DNA of 64,000 bases from Pontibacter litorisediminis (GTDB taxonomy: Bacteria; Bacteroidota; Bacteroidia; Cytophagales; Hymenobacteraceae): contig NZ_JARDUA010000001.1 of assembly GCF_029360645.1 (NCBI RefSeq), positions 434,001 through 498,000 on the forward strand. The letters are read 5' to 3'. The notes beneath the pieces are model-generated. The model saw only the letters and a list, made by a program, of their open reading frames with translations, searched no databases and was not told the DNA's origin. Shown piece by piece: positions 36,170-44,041 of the stretch; position 1 is the stretch's first letter; each line of letters begins with the position of its first letter. Position numbers and translations under genes: made by a program.

Positions 36170-37180
36170 TTAAAAACTCTCCCTTAACTCGTACGCCTGG
36201 CGCATGCGCTTTATCAGCCGCTCCGACTCCTGGAAGTTCAGTGTCTGCTGTCCGTCCGAGAAAGCCTTCTCCGGCGTGTAGTGCGTTTCGTAGATCACGC
36301 CGTCGGCTCCTGCCATAACGGATGCCAGGGCCATACTGGCCACGTAGTCGCGCAGGCCGATGCCGTGCGACGGGTCCACGATGACCGGCAGGTGGGTTTT
36401 CTCCTTCAGCACCGGCACCGCGTTTAGGTCCAGGATGTTGCGGTAGGCTTTTTCGTAACCACGGATACCGCGCTCGCAGAGCATGATCTTTTCGTTACCG
36501 TTGGAGAAGATGTATTCTGCCGCCTGCAGTAATTCTTCTAATGTACCGGAGATACCACGCTTCAGCAGCACCGGCTTCTGTGCTTCGCCCAGCGCATCCA
36601 GCAGGTTAAAGTTCTGGCTGTTGCGGGCTCCCACCTGGAACACGTCCACATAATCGATCATCTCCTCTATCTGAGACACCTGCATCACCTCGGTAATGAT
36701 CTTAATGCCGTTCTCACGGCAGATGCGGTTAAAAACTTTCAGGCCATCGATGCCCAGGCCTCGGAAAGCATAAGGCGAGCTGCGCGGTTTAAATACGCCG
36801 CCGCGCATGATCTTTACCTCATTCTCCACCAGGTGCGCCACCACCCGTTCTATCTGCTCCTCGCTCTCAATAGAGCACGGGCCGGCCATGATGCTGAAGT
36901 TACCTTCGCCTACCTTCACCCCGTCACCCAAATCGATGACAGTAGGATTTACGCGCCACCTTCGCGAGATGAGTTTATACTCTTCCGATACCCGGTGAAT
37001 ATCCGCTACGCCCGGCAGCTGGCCAATCTGGCGAATATCGAATTCCTTCTTGCCAATGGCCACCAGGTAGTGCGCCTCCTGGGTTATTACTTCGTTGGCT
37101 TTGTAGCCGATTTCCTGCACCTGCTTCAGAATGTTCTCCTTCAGCTCTGCTGGTATCCCTTGCTGCAGTTGTATGATCAT
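36170..37180 (-). CDS. aroF: 3-deoxy-7-phosphoheptulonate (DAHP) synthase
   Basis: Condenses PEP and erythrose-4-phosphate, the entry step of aromatic synthesis. The 336-residue protein has an N-terminal ferredoxin-like regulatory domain (about 1-70, MIIQLQQGIPAELKENIL to ADIHRV), as in the Thermotoga-type enzyme. A type I-beta barrel follows with IMAGPCSIESEEQ, MRGGVFKPRSSPYAF, QVGARNSQNF, PVLLKRGISGT and VDPSHGIGLRDY. It is the last gene of the trp operon, so Trp-controlled transcription would also set precursor supply. It begins 1 nt after the trpA stop. Confidence 0.93.
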   Translation of the reverse strand: MIIQLQQGIPAELKENILKQVQEIGYKANEVITQEAHYLVAIGKKEFDIRQIGQLPGVADIHRVSEEYKLISRRWRVNPTVIDLGDGVKVGEGNFSIMAGPCSIESEEQIERVVAHLVENEVKIMRGGVFKPRSSPYAFRGLGIDGLKVFNRICRENGIKIITEVMQVSQIEEMIDYVDVFQVGARNSQNFNLLDALGEAQKPVLLKRGISGTLEELLQAAEYIFSNGNEKIMLCERGIRGYEKAYRNILDLNAVPVLKEKTHLPVIVDPSHGIGLRDYVASMALASVMAGADGVIYETHYTPEKAFSDGQQTLNFQESERLIKRMRQAYELRESF

Positions 37181-37181
37181 G

Positions 37182-37958
37182 TTAGTTTTTGATGCTTTGG
37201 ATGAATGTTTTGATATTTTCCGAAAGGCTTCCCTCCCGCTGCAGCGCCTTTACAAAGGCACTGCCAATAATAGCTCCGCTGGCGTGGTTGCAGGCAGCGG
37301 CAAAAGTAGCTTTGTCGTGGATGCCGAAGCCGATGACGCCTGGGTTTTGCAGCTGCATGCCGGCCACGCGCTGGAAGTAGGCCTGGCTCTGCTCAGCCAA
37401 ACCCACTGTTTTACCCGTGGTAGAGGCCGACGACACCATGTAAATAAAGCCGTTGCTGTGGCTGTCTATCTCTCGGATGCGGGCCTCCGGCGTCTGCGGC
37501 GTAACCAGGAATACTTTGCTCAGGTTAAACTTTTCGAACAGTTCCTTATACTCCTCTACATACTGGTGCAGCGGCAGGTCCGGCAGAATAATGCCGTCTA
37601 TACCTACCTCCGCGGCTTTCTGGCAGAAGCGCTCCACGCCATACTGCATCACCGGGTTCAGGTAGCCCATCAGCACCAGCGGAATCTGCGTTTTCTGGCG
37701 GATGTCCTGCAGCTGCTCAAACAACTTCGGAATGGTCATGCCGTTCTTAAGGGCCACGGTGCTGCTGGCCTGTATCGTTGGCCCATCGGCAAGGGGATCG
37801 GAGAAAGGCATACCGATTTCAATCAGGTCCACGCCATTTTTCTCCAGCTCGAGTATAATGGTTTCCGTGTCGTTCAGGTTGGGAAAGCCCGCCGTAAAGT
37901 ACACCGACAGTAGCCCTTTCGGCTGTTGTGCAAACAGGCTTTTGATTCTATTTTTCAT
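37182..37958 (-). CDS. trpA: Tryptophan synthase alpha subunit
   Basis: Cleaves indole-3-glycerol phosphate to indole, channelled to TrpB. The 258-residue TIM barrel has the catalytic Glu in [22 protein letters not shown], the second catalytic Asp region in [10 protein letters not shown], and [12 protein letters not shown] and [10 protein letters not shown] phosphate-binding segments. The start overlaps the trpB stop by 11 nt, indicating coupled translation. Confidence 0.97.
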   Translation of the reverse strand: MKNRIKSLFAQQPKGLLSVYFTAGFPNLNDTETIILELEKNGVDLIEIGMPFSDPLADGPTIQASSTVALKNGMTIPKLFEQLQDIRQKTQIPLVLMGYLNPVMQYGVERFCQKAAEVGIDGIILPDLPLHQYVEEYKELFEKFNLSKVFLVTPQTPEARIREIDSHSNGFIYMVSSASTTGKTVGLAEQSQAYFQRVAGMQLQNPGVIGFGIHDKATFAAACNHASGAIIGSAFVKALQREGSLSENIKTFIQSIKN

Positions 37959-39138
37959 CGAAGTGAAAGTGCTTTAGGTAGGTAGATAAGTCTTTGTCGC
38001 CGCGGCCGGACAGGTTGATCACCACGATATCCTCCGGCTTGGCCTGCAGTCGCTCTAACACCGCCAGCGCGTGCGCACTCTCCAGCGCCGGAATAATGCC
38101 TTCCAGCCTTGTCAGCTCCAATACCGCCTGCAGGGCATCTTCGTCGGTGGCACTCTCAAAGCGGGCACGGCCGCTCTCGAACAAATGCGCGTGCAAAGGA
38201 CCTACTCCCGGATAGTCCAGGCCAGCAGAAATAGAGTATGGCTCGGTAATTTGCCCATCCTCCGTCTGCATGAGCAAGGTGCGGCTGCCGTGAATGATAC
38301 CGTCTTTACCCAGCACCGATGTCGCCGCCGACTCACCGGAATGAATACCTTTACCGGCTGCCTCCACGGCCACCAGCTGCACCTCCGGCTCATCGAGGTA
38401 ATGGTAAAACGCTCCCGCTGCATTGCTGCCGCCGCCTACGCAGGCCACCACATACGTTGGTAACTCGGTACCTTCCTTCTCCAGCAGCTGCGCCCTGATC
38501 TCCTCTGAAATCACCGCCTGGAAACGGGCCACCATATCCGGGTACGGGTGTGGCCCTACCACCGAGCCGATGATGTAATAAGTGTTCTCCGGATTGTTAA
38601 TCCAGTCACGGATAGCCTCGTTGGTGGCATCTTTTAAAGTTTTACTGCCGCTGGTGGCCGCCACCACCTGCGCCCCAAGCATCTTCATACGGGCCACGTT
38701 CGGCGCCTGCCGTTCAATGTCCACTTCGCCCATGTACACGATGCACTCCAGCCCCATTAAGGCGCAAACGGTAGCCGTTGCCACCCCATGCTGCCCGGCC
38801 CCGGTCTCCGCAATAATGCGTTTTTTGCCCAGTCGCTTGGCCAGCAAAACCTGCCCAATGGTGTTGTTGATCTTGTGGGCGCCGGTATGGTTCAGGTCCT
38901 CACGCTTAAGGTATACTTTTGTGTTATACTTTTCGGAAAGGCGCGGCGCCAGGTATAAAGGCGAAGGTCGGCCAACATAGTCCTTTAGCAGCGCCTGCAG
39001 TTCCTCCTGAAAGCTCGGTTCCTGCAGGATGCGCAGGTAGTTCTGCCGCAGTTCCTCCACATTGGGATACAGCATCTCAGGGACGTAGGCCCCACCGAAC
39101 TTGCCGTAAAATCCTTTTTCGTTAACGTGATAGCTCAT
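37948..39138 (-). CDS. trpB: Tryptophan synthase beta subunit
   Basis: PLP enzyme joining indole and serine. The 396-residue protein shows [12 protein letters not shown], the PLP lysine in [26 protein letters not shown], and [17 protein letters not shown]. It also shows GEGS-like HSGESAATS and a C-terminal [10 protein letters not shown]. It is complete and normal in length. A 112-nt gap rich in inverted TTAACTT-type repeats separates it from trpF. Confidence 0.97.
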   Translation of the reverse strand: MSYHVNEKGFYGKFGGAYVPEMLYPNVEELRQNYLRILQEPSFQEELQALLKDYVGRPSPLYLAPRLSEKYNTKVYLKREDLNHTGAHKINNTIGQVLLAKRLGKKRIIAETGAGQHGVATATVCALMGLECIVYMGEVDIERQAPNVARMKMLGAQVVAATSGSKTLKDATNEAIRDWINNPENTYYIIGSVVGPHPYPDMVARFQAVISEEIRAQLLEKEGTELPTYVVACVGGGSNAAGAFYHYLDEPEVQLVAVEAAGKGIHSGESAATSVLGKDGIIHGSRTLLMQTEDGQITEPYSISAGLDYPGVGPLHAHLFESGRARFESATDEDALQAVLELTRLEGIIPALESAHALAVLERLQAKPEDIVVINLSGRGDKDLSTYLKHFHFDEK

Positions 39139-39250
39139 TTCTCTTTAGTTAAGAGTTATGAGTTTTGAGTTATGAGTTTTATGAACTCAAACTCTAGCCC
39201 TATAACTCATCGCGTTCATGTTTTATACTATTACTTTTAACTTTTAACTT
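39139..39250. repeat. Inverted TTAAGAGTTATGAG / CTTTTAACTTTTAAC repeat gap
   Basis: AGTTAAGAGTTATGAGTTTT (39147-39166) continues as further GAGTTATGAG units. It is answered on the other side by CTTTTAACTTTCAACTC-like DNA (39233-39258). The two sides are roughly inverted, so the gap may fold into a long weak hairpin in the trp mRNA. Confidence 0.6.
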
Positions 39251-39871
39251 TCAACTCTTCACTTGCTCGAAGAGCAGTTTTAGTTCTTCCACCTTCTTCA
39301 GCCCCGGCTCCTGCTCAAAGCCGCTGTTTACATCCAAGGCGTAAGGCTGGCGCCGTACTTTGTCCAGATGCTTTACATTCTCCAGGTTCAGGCCGCCGCT
39401 CAAAAAGTATGGCTTTGGGGAGAGATAGCCTTTGAGCAGTTCCCAATCGAAAGGAATGCCGTTGCCGCCGTACTCCTGGCCTTTGGTGTCGAATAAAAAG
39501 TAGTCAGCGCAGGATTCGTAAAGCAGCGTGTTCTCGAAAACAAACCGATCATCCACCGAGAACACCTTAATCACCTCCACGCCCAGGTTCTTCACCTCGG
39601 CACATCCTCTCGGAGACTCCTTCCCGTGGAGCTGCACCGCATCCAGCTTATACTTCTCCACGGTGGCTTTTATACTTTCGAAAGGAGCATTCACAAACAC
39701 GCCGGTCTTTTTTATACTTGCCGGTAGCTCGGCCAGAAGCTCCGGAGTGATGTGACCCTCTGCATAGCGCTTGGAGCCTTCGTAGAAGATAAAGCCCATG
39801 TAGTCGGGCCTGAGCGCCGCCACCTGCCGGATGTTCTCCGGATCGCGCATGCCACATACTTTTAATTTCAT
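39251..39871 (-). CDS. trpF: Phosphoribosylanthranilate isomerase
   Basis: Third enzymatic activity of the tryptophan branch. The 206-residue TIM barrel begins MKLKVCGMRDPENIRQVA (catalytic Cys in VCGM). It has GFIFYEGSKRY, VGVFVN-like KTGVFVNA, LDAVQLHGKE, the catalytic Asp region FLFDTK, and FLSGGLNLENV plus LDVNSGFEQEPGLK. It overlaps trpC by 4 nt. Confidence 0.96.
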   Translation of the reverse strand: MKLKVCGMRDPENIRQVAALRPDYMGFIFYEGSKRYAEGHITPELLAELPASIKKTGVFVNAPFESIKATVEKYKLDAVQLHGKESPRGCAEVKNLGVEVIKVFSVDDRFVFENTLLYESCADYFLFDTKGQEYGGNGIPFDWELLKGYLSPKPYFLSGGLNLENVKHLDKVRRQPYALDVNSGFEQEPGLKKVEELKLLFEQVKS

Positions 39872-40683
39872 GCCGATACCTCCTGTTGCGCCAGCTGCTG
39901 CTTAAACTCCTTGATGAAGGCGGCAGCGGATTGCCCAGGTCGGCTGTTCTGCATAAAGGTCTCCCCGATCAGGAAACCGTTGTAGCCTGCCTTACGAAGC
40001 GTCACCAAAGTTTCGGGTCTGCTGATGCCGCTCTCCGAAATCTTGGTGATGCCGGTCGGGATGTGATTGGCCAGTTCCAGCGAAGTGTTTACGTCTGTCA
40101 CGAAGTCCTTCAGGTTGCGGTTGTTCACGCCTACCACCGTTACCTCGTCGCAGAGCGTTTGCTGCAGCTCTTCCAGGTTATGCACCTCCAGCAGCACCTC
40201 CAGGCTAAAGGAGCGGGCAAATGCCGCTAGTTCCTTCACACGGGCTGGGTCCAGGGCAGCCGCAATTAAAAGTATGGCATCCGCTCCGATCGACTTCGCC
40301 TCCACGATCTGGTATTCGTCCACCGTAAAATCCTTGCGCAGAATCGGGCAGTAATTAAACTTGCGGGCCGTCAGCAGGTCCTCGTTCTTACCGCCAAAGT
40401 ATGGCCCGTCCGTCAGCACCGACAGCGCCGAGGCACCTGCCTGCATGTAGCTGATCGAGGTTCGCTCTACCGACACATAAGGATTGATATCGCCTTTGGA
40501 AGGTGATTTGCGCTTGATCTCGGCAATGATACCGCTCTTGTCGGGGCGCAGCAGGTAACGCTCCAGCGATATGCAGGGTGTTTCAAAGTATAAACTCTTC
40601 TCCAGCAGCTTAACCGGGTACAGCTCCTTGCGTTCGGCTACTTCCTTATACTTGGTGGCGATGATCTGATCGAGTATGTTCAT
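39868..40683 (-). CDS. trpC: Indole-3-glycerol phosphate synthase
   Basis: Ring-closing step of tryptophan synthesis. The 271-residue TIM barrel shows IIAEIKRKSPSKGDI (catalytic Lys and Glu), ALSVLTDGPYFGG, ILRKDFTVDEYQIVEAK, DAILLIAA, LLEVHNLEELQ, VVGVNNRNLKDF and ISESGISRPE. The protein is complete. It lies between trpD and trpF in the operon. Confidence 0.97.
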   Translation of the reverse strand: MNILDQIIATKYKEVAERKELYPVKLLEKSLYFETPCISLERYLLRPDKSGIIAEIKRKSPSKGDINPYVSVERTSISYMQAGASALSVLTDGPYFGGKNEDLLTARKFNYCPILRKDFTVDEYQIVEAKSIGADAILLIAAALDPARVKELAAFARSFSLEVLLEVHNLEELQQTLCDEVTVVGVNNRNLKDFVTDVNTSLELANHIPTGITKISESGISRPETLVTLRKAGYNGFLIGETFMQNSRPGQSAAAFIKEFKQQLAQQEVSA

Positions 40684-40728
40684 GTTGTTCTGATTTAAAA
40701 ATTTGGATATGTGGAGATTTGAAGATGA

Positions 40729-41736
40729 CTATGCCTCCACCAGCTTCTGATCATTTATTAAGCTGTTAAATACCTGATAAGCTTTACCGGATTCAAGTGT
40801 TTCTTTGGCTATACTTACAGCCTCCTGTAGCGCCAGCTCCGGGCGGGCGCATTGCAGGGCCATGGCGGCGTTGGCCGATACCACGGCTGTCTGTGCTTCG
40901 GTACCCTCTCCTTTCAGCACCTTCACAAAGATGTCGGCAGCCGATTTTATACTTCCGCCCCCTTTAATCTGCTCTTGTGTCAGGGTAGGTAAGCCGAGCG
41001 CCTTGGCATCCAGTAACACCTCCTGCCTGTCCGAAATCACTTTAAACGGGCTCGTTAGCGATATCTCGTCGTAACCGTCTAAAGTATGCAATATCGTATA
41101 GCGGGTGTCGGTTTGCTGGTACAGGTAGCCGTACATGCGCGCCAGTTCCAGGCTAAACACGCCCACCAGCTGCCGCTTCGGGAAAGCCGGGTTCACCATC
41201 GGCCCCAGCATGTTGAAGAAGGTTTTCACGCCCAGATCCTTCCGTATCGGCCCCACGCTTTTCATGGCCGGGTGAAACAGCGGCGCGTGCAAAAAGCAGA
41301 TGTTATACTTTTCGATGCTGCGCTCCAGGGCATCCGTATCGGTGGTAAACTTAAAACCCAGCGCCTCCAGCACGTTGGACGAGCCGCAGGAAGAGGACAC
41401 GCCATAGTTTCCGTGCTTGGCCACGGCCACGCCATTCGCCGCTACGACAAAAGAAGATAGCGTGGAGATGTTAAAGGTATCCTTTCCGTCGCCGCCCGTG
41501 CCGCAGAGGTCAATCGGGTTGTAGGCATCCAGGTCCACCCGGTGGCACAGTTCCAGCAGCGCATCACGGAAGCCCTCCAGCTCCTCCACTGTAATGCTGC
41601 GCATCATAAACACGGTCAGAAAACAGGACACCTGGCTTTGGTTATACTTGCCCTTGGTAATATCCGAGAGCACCTCCCGCGCCTGCGCCTTAGTCAGGGT
41701 TTTATGTTCGAATAAGTGATTCAGTATTGCTTTCAT
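40729..41736 (-). CDS. trpD: Anthranilate phosphoribosyltransferase
   Basis: Attaches PRPP to anthranilate. The 335-residue protein begins MKAILNHLFEHKTLTKAQ. It has the PRPP motif DLCGTGGDGKDTFNISTLSS, AKHGNYGVSSSCGSSNVLEALG, and FLHAPLFHPAMKSVGPIRKDLG. The frame is open to 41754, but ATG 41736 fits the family N-terminus. A 65-nt gap with repeats lies between it and trpG. Confidence 0.96.
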   Translation of the reverse strand: MKAILNHLFEHKTLTKAQAREVLSDITKGKYNQSQVSCFLTVFMMRSITVEELEGFRDALLELCHRVDLDAYNPIDLCGTGGDGKDTFNISTLSSFVVAANGVAVAKHGNYGVSSSCGSSNVLEALGFKFTTDTDALERSIEKYNICFLHAPLFHPAMKSVGPIRKDLGVKTFFNMLGPMVNPAFPKRQLVGVFSLELARMYGYLYQQTDTRYTILHTLDGYDEISLTSPFKVISDRQEVLLDAKALGLPTLTQEQIKGGGSIKSAADIFVKVLKGEGTEAQTAVVSANAAMALQCARPELALQEAVSIAKETLESGKAYQVFNSLINDQKLVEA

Positions 41737-41801
41737 TTCTTTTCTTAGTATCAAGTATCACGACACACGTAACACGACTCTTAACTTTTAACTCTCAACT
41801 C
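41737..41801. repeat. Short repeat gap between trpG and trpD
   Basis: Carries AGTATCAAGTATCACG then CACGTAACACGAC, followed by TTAACTTTTAACTCTCAACT. It therefore combines both dispersed repeat types seen in the other operon gaps. Confidence 0.6.
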
Positions 41802-42365
41802 TTAACTATCTAACCAGTTCTTGATCATCTCCCGGCCATAGTTGGTCAGCACCGACTCGGGGTGGAACTGTACGCCGCGCACTTTGTGGCTTTTGTGGCG
41901 CAGTGCCATGATGCGGCCCTGCTCATCTACGGCCGTCGGCACCAGGCAATCGGGCAGCTCCTCTTCTACCAGCCAGGAATGGTAGCGGCCGGTTTCGAAC
42001 GCTTTGGAGAGTCCCTTAAAAAGCGGCTCCTCCTCACAAACCACCTGCACCGGCGTTGCCACCCCATGCCATACTTCGCTGCTGTTAAACAGCTTACCAC
42101 CGTATACTTCCCCTATGGCTTGATGCCCGAGGCACACGCCGAACAGGTCTTTGCTGGAGCCGTAGGTGCGGATAATTTCTTTCAGCAACCCCGCCTCATC
42201 CGGAATACCCGGGCCCGGCGAGAGCATGATCTTTTCATACTGGCCTACCTCTTCGAGTGTGGTTTTGTCGTTTCGTCGCACTGTTACAGTGGCTCCTAGT
42301 TCCTGCAGCAGGTGCACCAGGTTATAGGTAAATGAGTCGTAGTTGTCGATTACGAGTACGTCCAT
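41802..42365 (-). CDS. trpG: Anthranilate synthase component II (glutamine amidotransferase)
   Basis: Supplies ammonia to TrpE. The 187-residue protein starts MDVLVIDNYDSFTYNLVHLL. It has SPGPGIPDEAG, the nucleophile Cys in FGVCLGHQAIGE, and the His-Glu pair in VRGVQFHPESVLT. It begins 1 nt after the trpE stop, so the pair is coupled. It could also serve folate synthesis as PabA, but the operon argues for TrpG. Confidence 0.96.
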   Translation of the reverse strand: MDVLVIDNYDSFTYNLVHLLQELGATVTVRRNDKTTLEEVGQYEKIMLSPGPGIPDEAGLLKEIIRTYGSSKDLFGVCLGHQAIGEVYGGKLFNSSEVWHGVATPVQVVCEEEPLFKGLSKAFETGRYHSWLVEEELPDCLVPTAVDEQGRIMALRHKSHKVRGVQFHPESVLTNYGREMIKNWLDS

Positions 42366-42366
42366 G

Positions 42367-43779
42367 TTAGTTGATGTTTTGGGCCAGTTCCAGGGCGCGG
42401 CGCAGCGCCATTAATTTATTGTCTACCTCCTGCAGCTCGCTCTCCGGGTTAGAGGCGGCCACAATGCCTGCACCTGCCTGGAAGTATAACCGATAGTCTT
42501 TGCTCAGAAACGAGCGGATCATGATGGCGCTGTTGAAGTTGCCGTTGAAGTCGAGAAAGCCGATGCAGCCGCCGTAGAAATTGCGATTGGTGGTTTCATA
42601 CTTGTCTATGAGTTGCATGGCCTTGTGCTTGGGTGCCCCGGAGAGCGTACCGGCCGGGAAAGTGCTGGCCACCATTCTCAAAGCATCCTCCTGGTTGTGC
42701 AGAATGCCGGACACTTTGGACACCAGGTGAATCACGTGCGAGTAGTATTGAATCTCGCGGAAAGTCTCCACCTCCACGCTGTGGCCGTTGCGGCTCAGGT
42801 CGTTGCGGGCCAGGTCCACCAGCATGACGTGCTCGGCATTTTCCTTTGGGTCGGCCAGCAGTTTCTCGGCCAGCGCGGCGTCTGCAGCGTCATCCCCGGT
42901 TCTACGGAAAGTGCCGGCAATCGGATAGATGCTCGCCTTCTGGTCTTTGATCACCAGCTGCGCCTCCGGCGAGGAACCAAAGATCTTGAAACTGCCGTAG
43001 TCGAAGTAGAACAGGTAGGGCGAAGGGTTGATAGAGCGCAGGGCGCGGTAGACGTTAAACTCATCCCCCTGAAAACCTTGGGCAAAGCGGCGGGACAGCA
43101 CCAGTTGGAACACATCGCCGCGGAAGCAGTGCTCCTTGGCTTTAGCAATGTTCTGCAGGAATTCCTGACCGGAGATATTGTGCTCTTCTTCGCCCGTGGT
43201 TTTGAACGTAAAGCTCGGGATGTTGCGGCTGTTCAGGATCGCCTCCAGCTGGGCTATGCCGTCATCATCTCCCTGGTTATAGTTGTGCGCAAAGATGTAG
43301 GCCTGGTTGGTGAAGTGGTTGATTGCGATGATGTGGCGGTACACGGCATAGTATAGATCCGGAATACTGGCGCGGCCTTCTTTCCTGCTGATCTCGACAT
43401 CCTCGTAATAGCGCACGGCATCATAGCTCATGTAGCCAAACAAGCCGTTATGGATGAAGTTAAACTGCTTGTTCTCCTCCACCTCGAAGCTTTTTGAAAA
43501 GCCTGCCAGCAAGCCCGGCACATCTGTTTCTTTGGTAATAGCGGTGGTGCGTACACTGCCGTCCGGGAAAGCCTCTGTCAGCACCTCATCCTCGGCTTTT
43601 ATACTGGCCATGGGGTTGCAGCAGATGTAGGAGAAGCTGTTCTCGGCGCCGTGGTAGTCGGAGCTTTCCAGCAGGATGCTGTTGGGGAATTTGTCGCGCA
43701 GCTTCAGGTACACGCTCACCGGCGTCAGCGTGTCGGCCAGGAGTTGTTTGTAGGTGGTGGTTAGTTTATACTTGCTCAT
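42367..43779 (-). CDS. trpE: Anthranilate synthase component I
   Basis: Converts chorismate to anthranilate. The 470-residue protein starts MSKYKLTTTYKQLLADTLTP. It contains the feedback-site element LLESSDYHGAENSFSYI (LLES motif), and the chorismate-binding core with FQLVLSRRFAQ, SINPSPYLFYFDYG, PIAGTFRRTGDD, HVMLVDLARNDLSR, FPAGTLSGAPKHKAMQLI and YGGCIGFLDFNG. The start ATG at 43779 lies 24 nt beyond the attenuator terminator; the longer open frame to 43803 would run into that hairpin. It is the first structural gene of trpEGDCFBA-aroF. Confidence 0.97.
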   Translation of the reverse strand: MSKYKLTTTYKQLLADTLTPVSVYLKLRDKFPNSILLESSDYHGAENSFSYICCNPMASIKAEDEVLTEAFPDGSVRTTAITKETDVPGLLAGFSKSFEVEENKQFNFIHNGLFGYMSYDAVRYYEDVEISRKEGRASIPDLYYAVYRHIIAINHFTNQAYIFAHNYNQGDDDGIAQLEAILNSRNIPSFTFKTTGEEEHNISGQEFLQNIAKAKEHCFRGDVFQLVLSRRFAQGFQGDEFNVYRALRSINPSPYLFYFDYGSFKIFGSSPEAQLVIKDQKASIYPIAGTFRRTGDDAADAALAEKLLADPKENAEHVMLVDLARNDLSRNGHSVEVETFREIQYYSHVIHLVSKVSGILHNQEDALRMVASTFPAGTLSGAPKHKAMQLIDKYETTNRNFYGGCIGFLDFNGNFNSAIMIRSFLSKDYRLYFQAGAGIVAASNPESELQEVDNKLMALRRALELAQNIN

Positions 43780-43802
43780 GTGCGTGGAGGTGATGAAAAA
43801 CA

Positions 43803-43838
43803 AAAAGGCCTGCTGTTCGTGTGAACAGCAGGCCTTTT
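43803..43838 (-). terminator. Attenuator terminator of the trp operon
   Basis: On the minus strand AAAAGGCCTGCTGTTC, loop ACAC, GAACAGCAGGCCTTTT pair perfectly over 16 bp and continue into T. It lies between the Trp-rich leader peptide (stop at 43863) and trpE (ATG 43779). Its 5' arm plus loop (43821-43829) is complementary to leader bases 43887-43895, giving an alternative antiterminator. Confidence 0.92.
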
Positions 43839-43862
43839 ATTCCTTTGGTAATGCTTTATATG

Positions 43863-43946
43863 TTACTTCATATGCGGCATAGAACGGCTGTTCACGATAC
43901 TTTGTGTAACGTGCCACCACCATGCCATATGAAGATTCTGAATCAT
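43863..43946 (-). CDS. Tryptophan leader peptide (trpL-like)
   Basis: A 27-codon ORF reading MIQNLHMAWWWHVTQSIV then NSRSMPHMK and stop, with three consecutive Trp codons at 9-11 (43922-43914). It begins about 35 nt after a good promoter (43987-44017) and ends 25 nt before a perfect terminator. Codons 18-20 (GTG AAC AGC) are exactly complementary to GCTGTTCAC in the terminator 5' arm and loop. A ribosome held at the Trp codons would leave this segment free to pair and block termination. This has all the parts of classical trp attenuation. A short CACG/CGTG pairing within the leader could be the pause hairpin. The peptide itself is not expected to have a function. Confidence 0.88.
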   Translation of the reverse strand: MIQNLHMAWWWHVTQSIVNSRSMPHMK

Positions 43947-43986
43947 TTCGTTTTTTATCTGGTAAGGTTTTTAAATCCTTCTGTTG

Positions 43987-44017
43987 CAAAAGTACAGGCT
44001 AAACCCATAAAACCAAA
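43987..44017 (-). promoter_or_regulatory. Promoter of the trp operon
   Basis: Minus-strand TTTG (44017-44014), a 19-nt spacer, then TACTTTTG (43994-43987): an exact match to the Bacteroidetes TTTG-N19-TAnnTTTG promoter. The start point is expected near 43980, about 35 nt before the leader peptide ATG. Confidence 0.75.
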
Positions 44018-44041
44018 CTTTGCTCCATATTTAATTTCACT

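Noticed and set aside
37131..37913. Long plus-strand frame over trpA
   Set aside because: It is the antisense shadow of a clear trpA gene and has no recognisable motif.
42613..43356. Long plus-strand frame over trpE
   Set aside because: Antisense shadow. The trpE frame is complete with all catalytic motifs.
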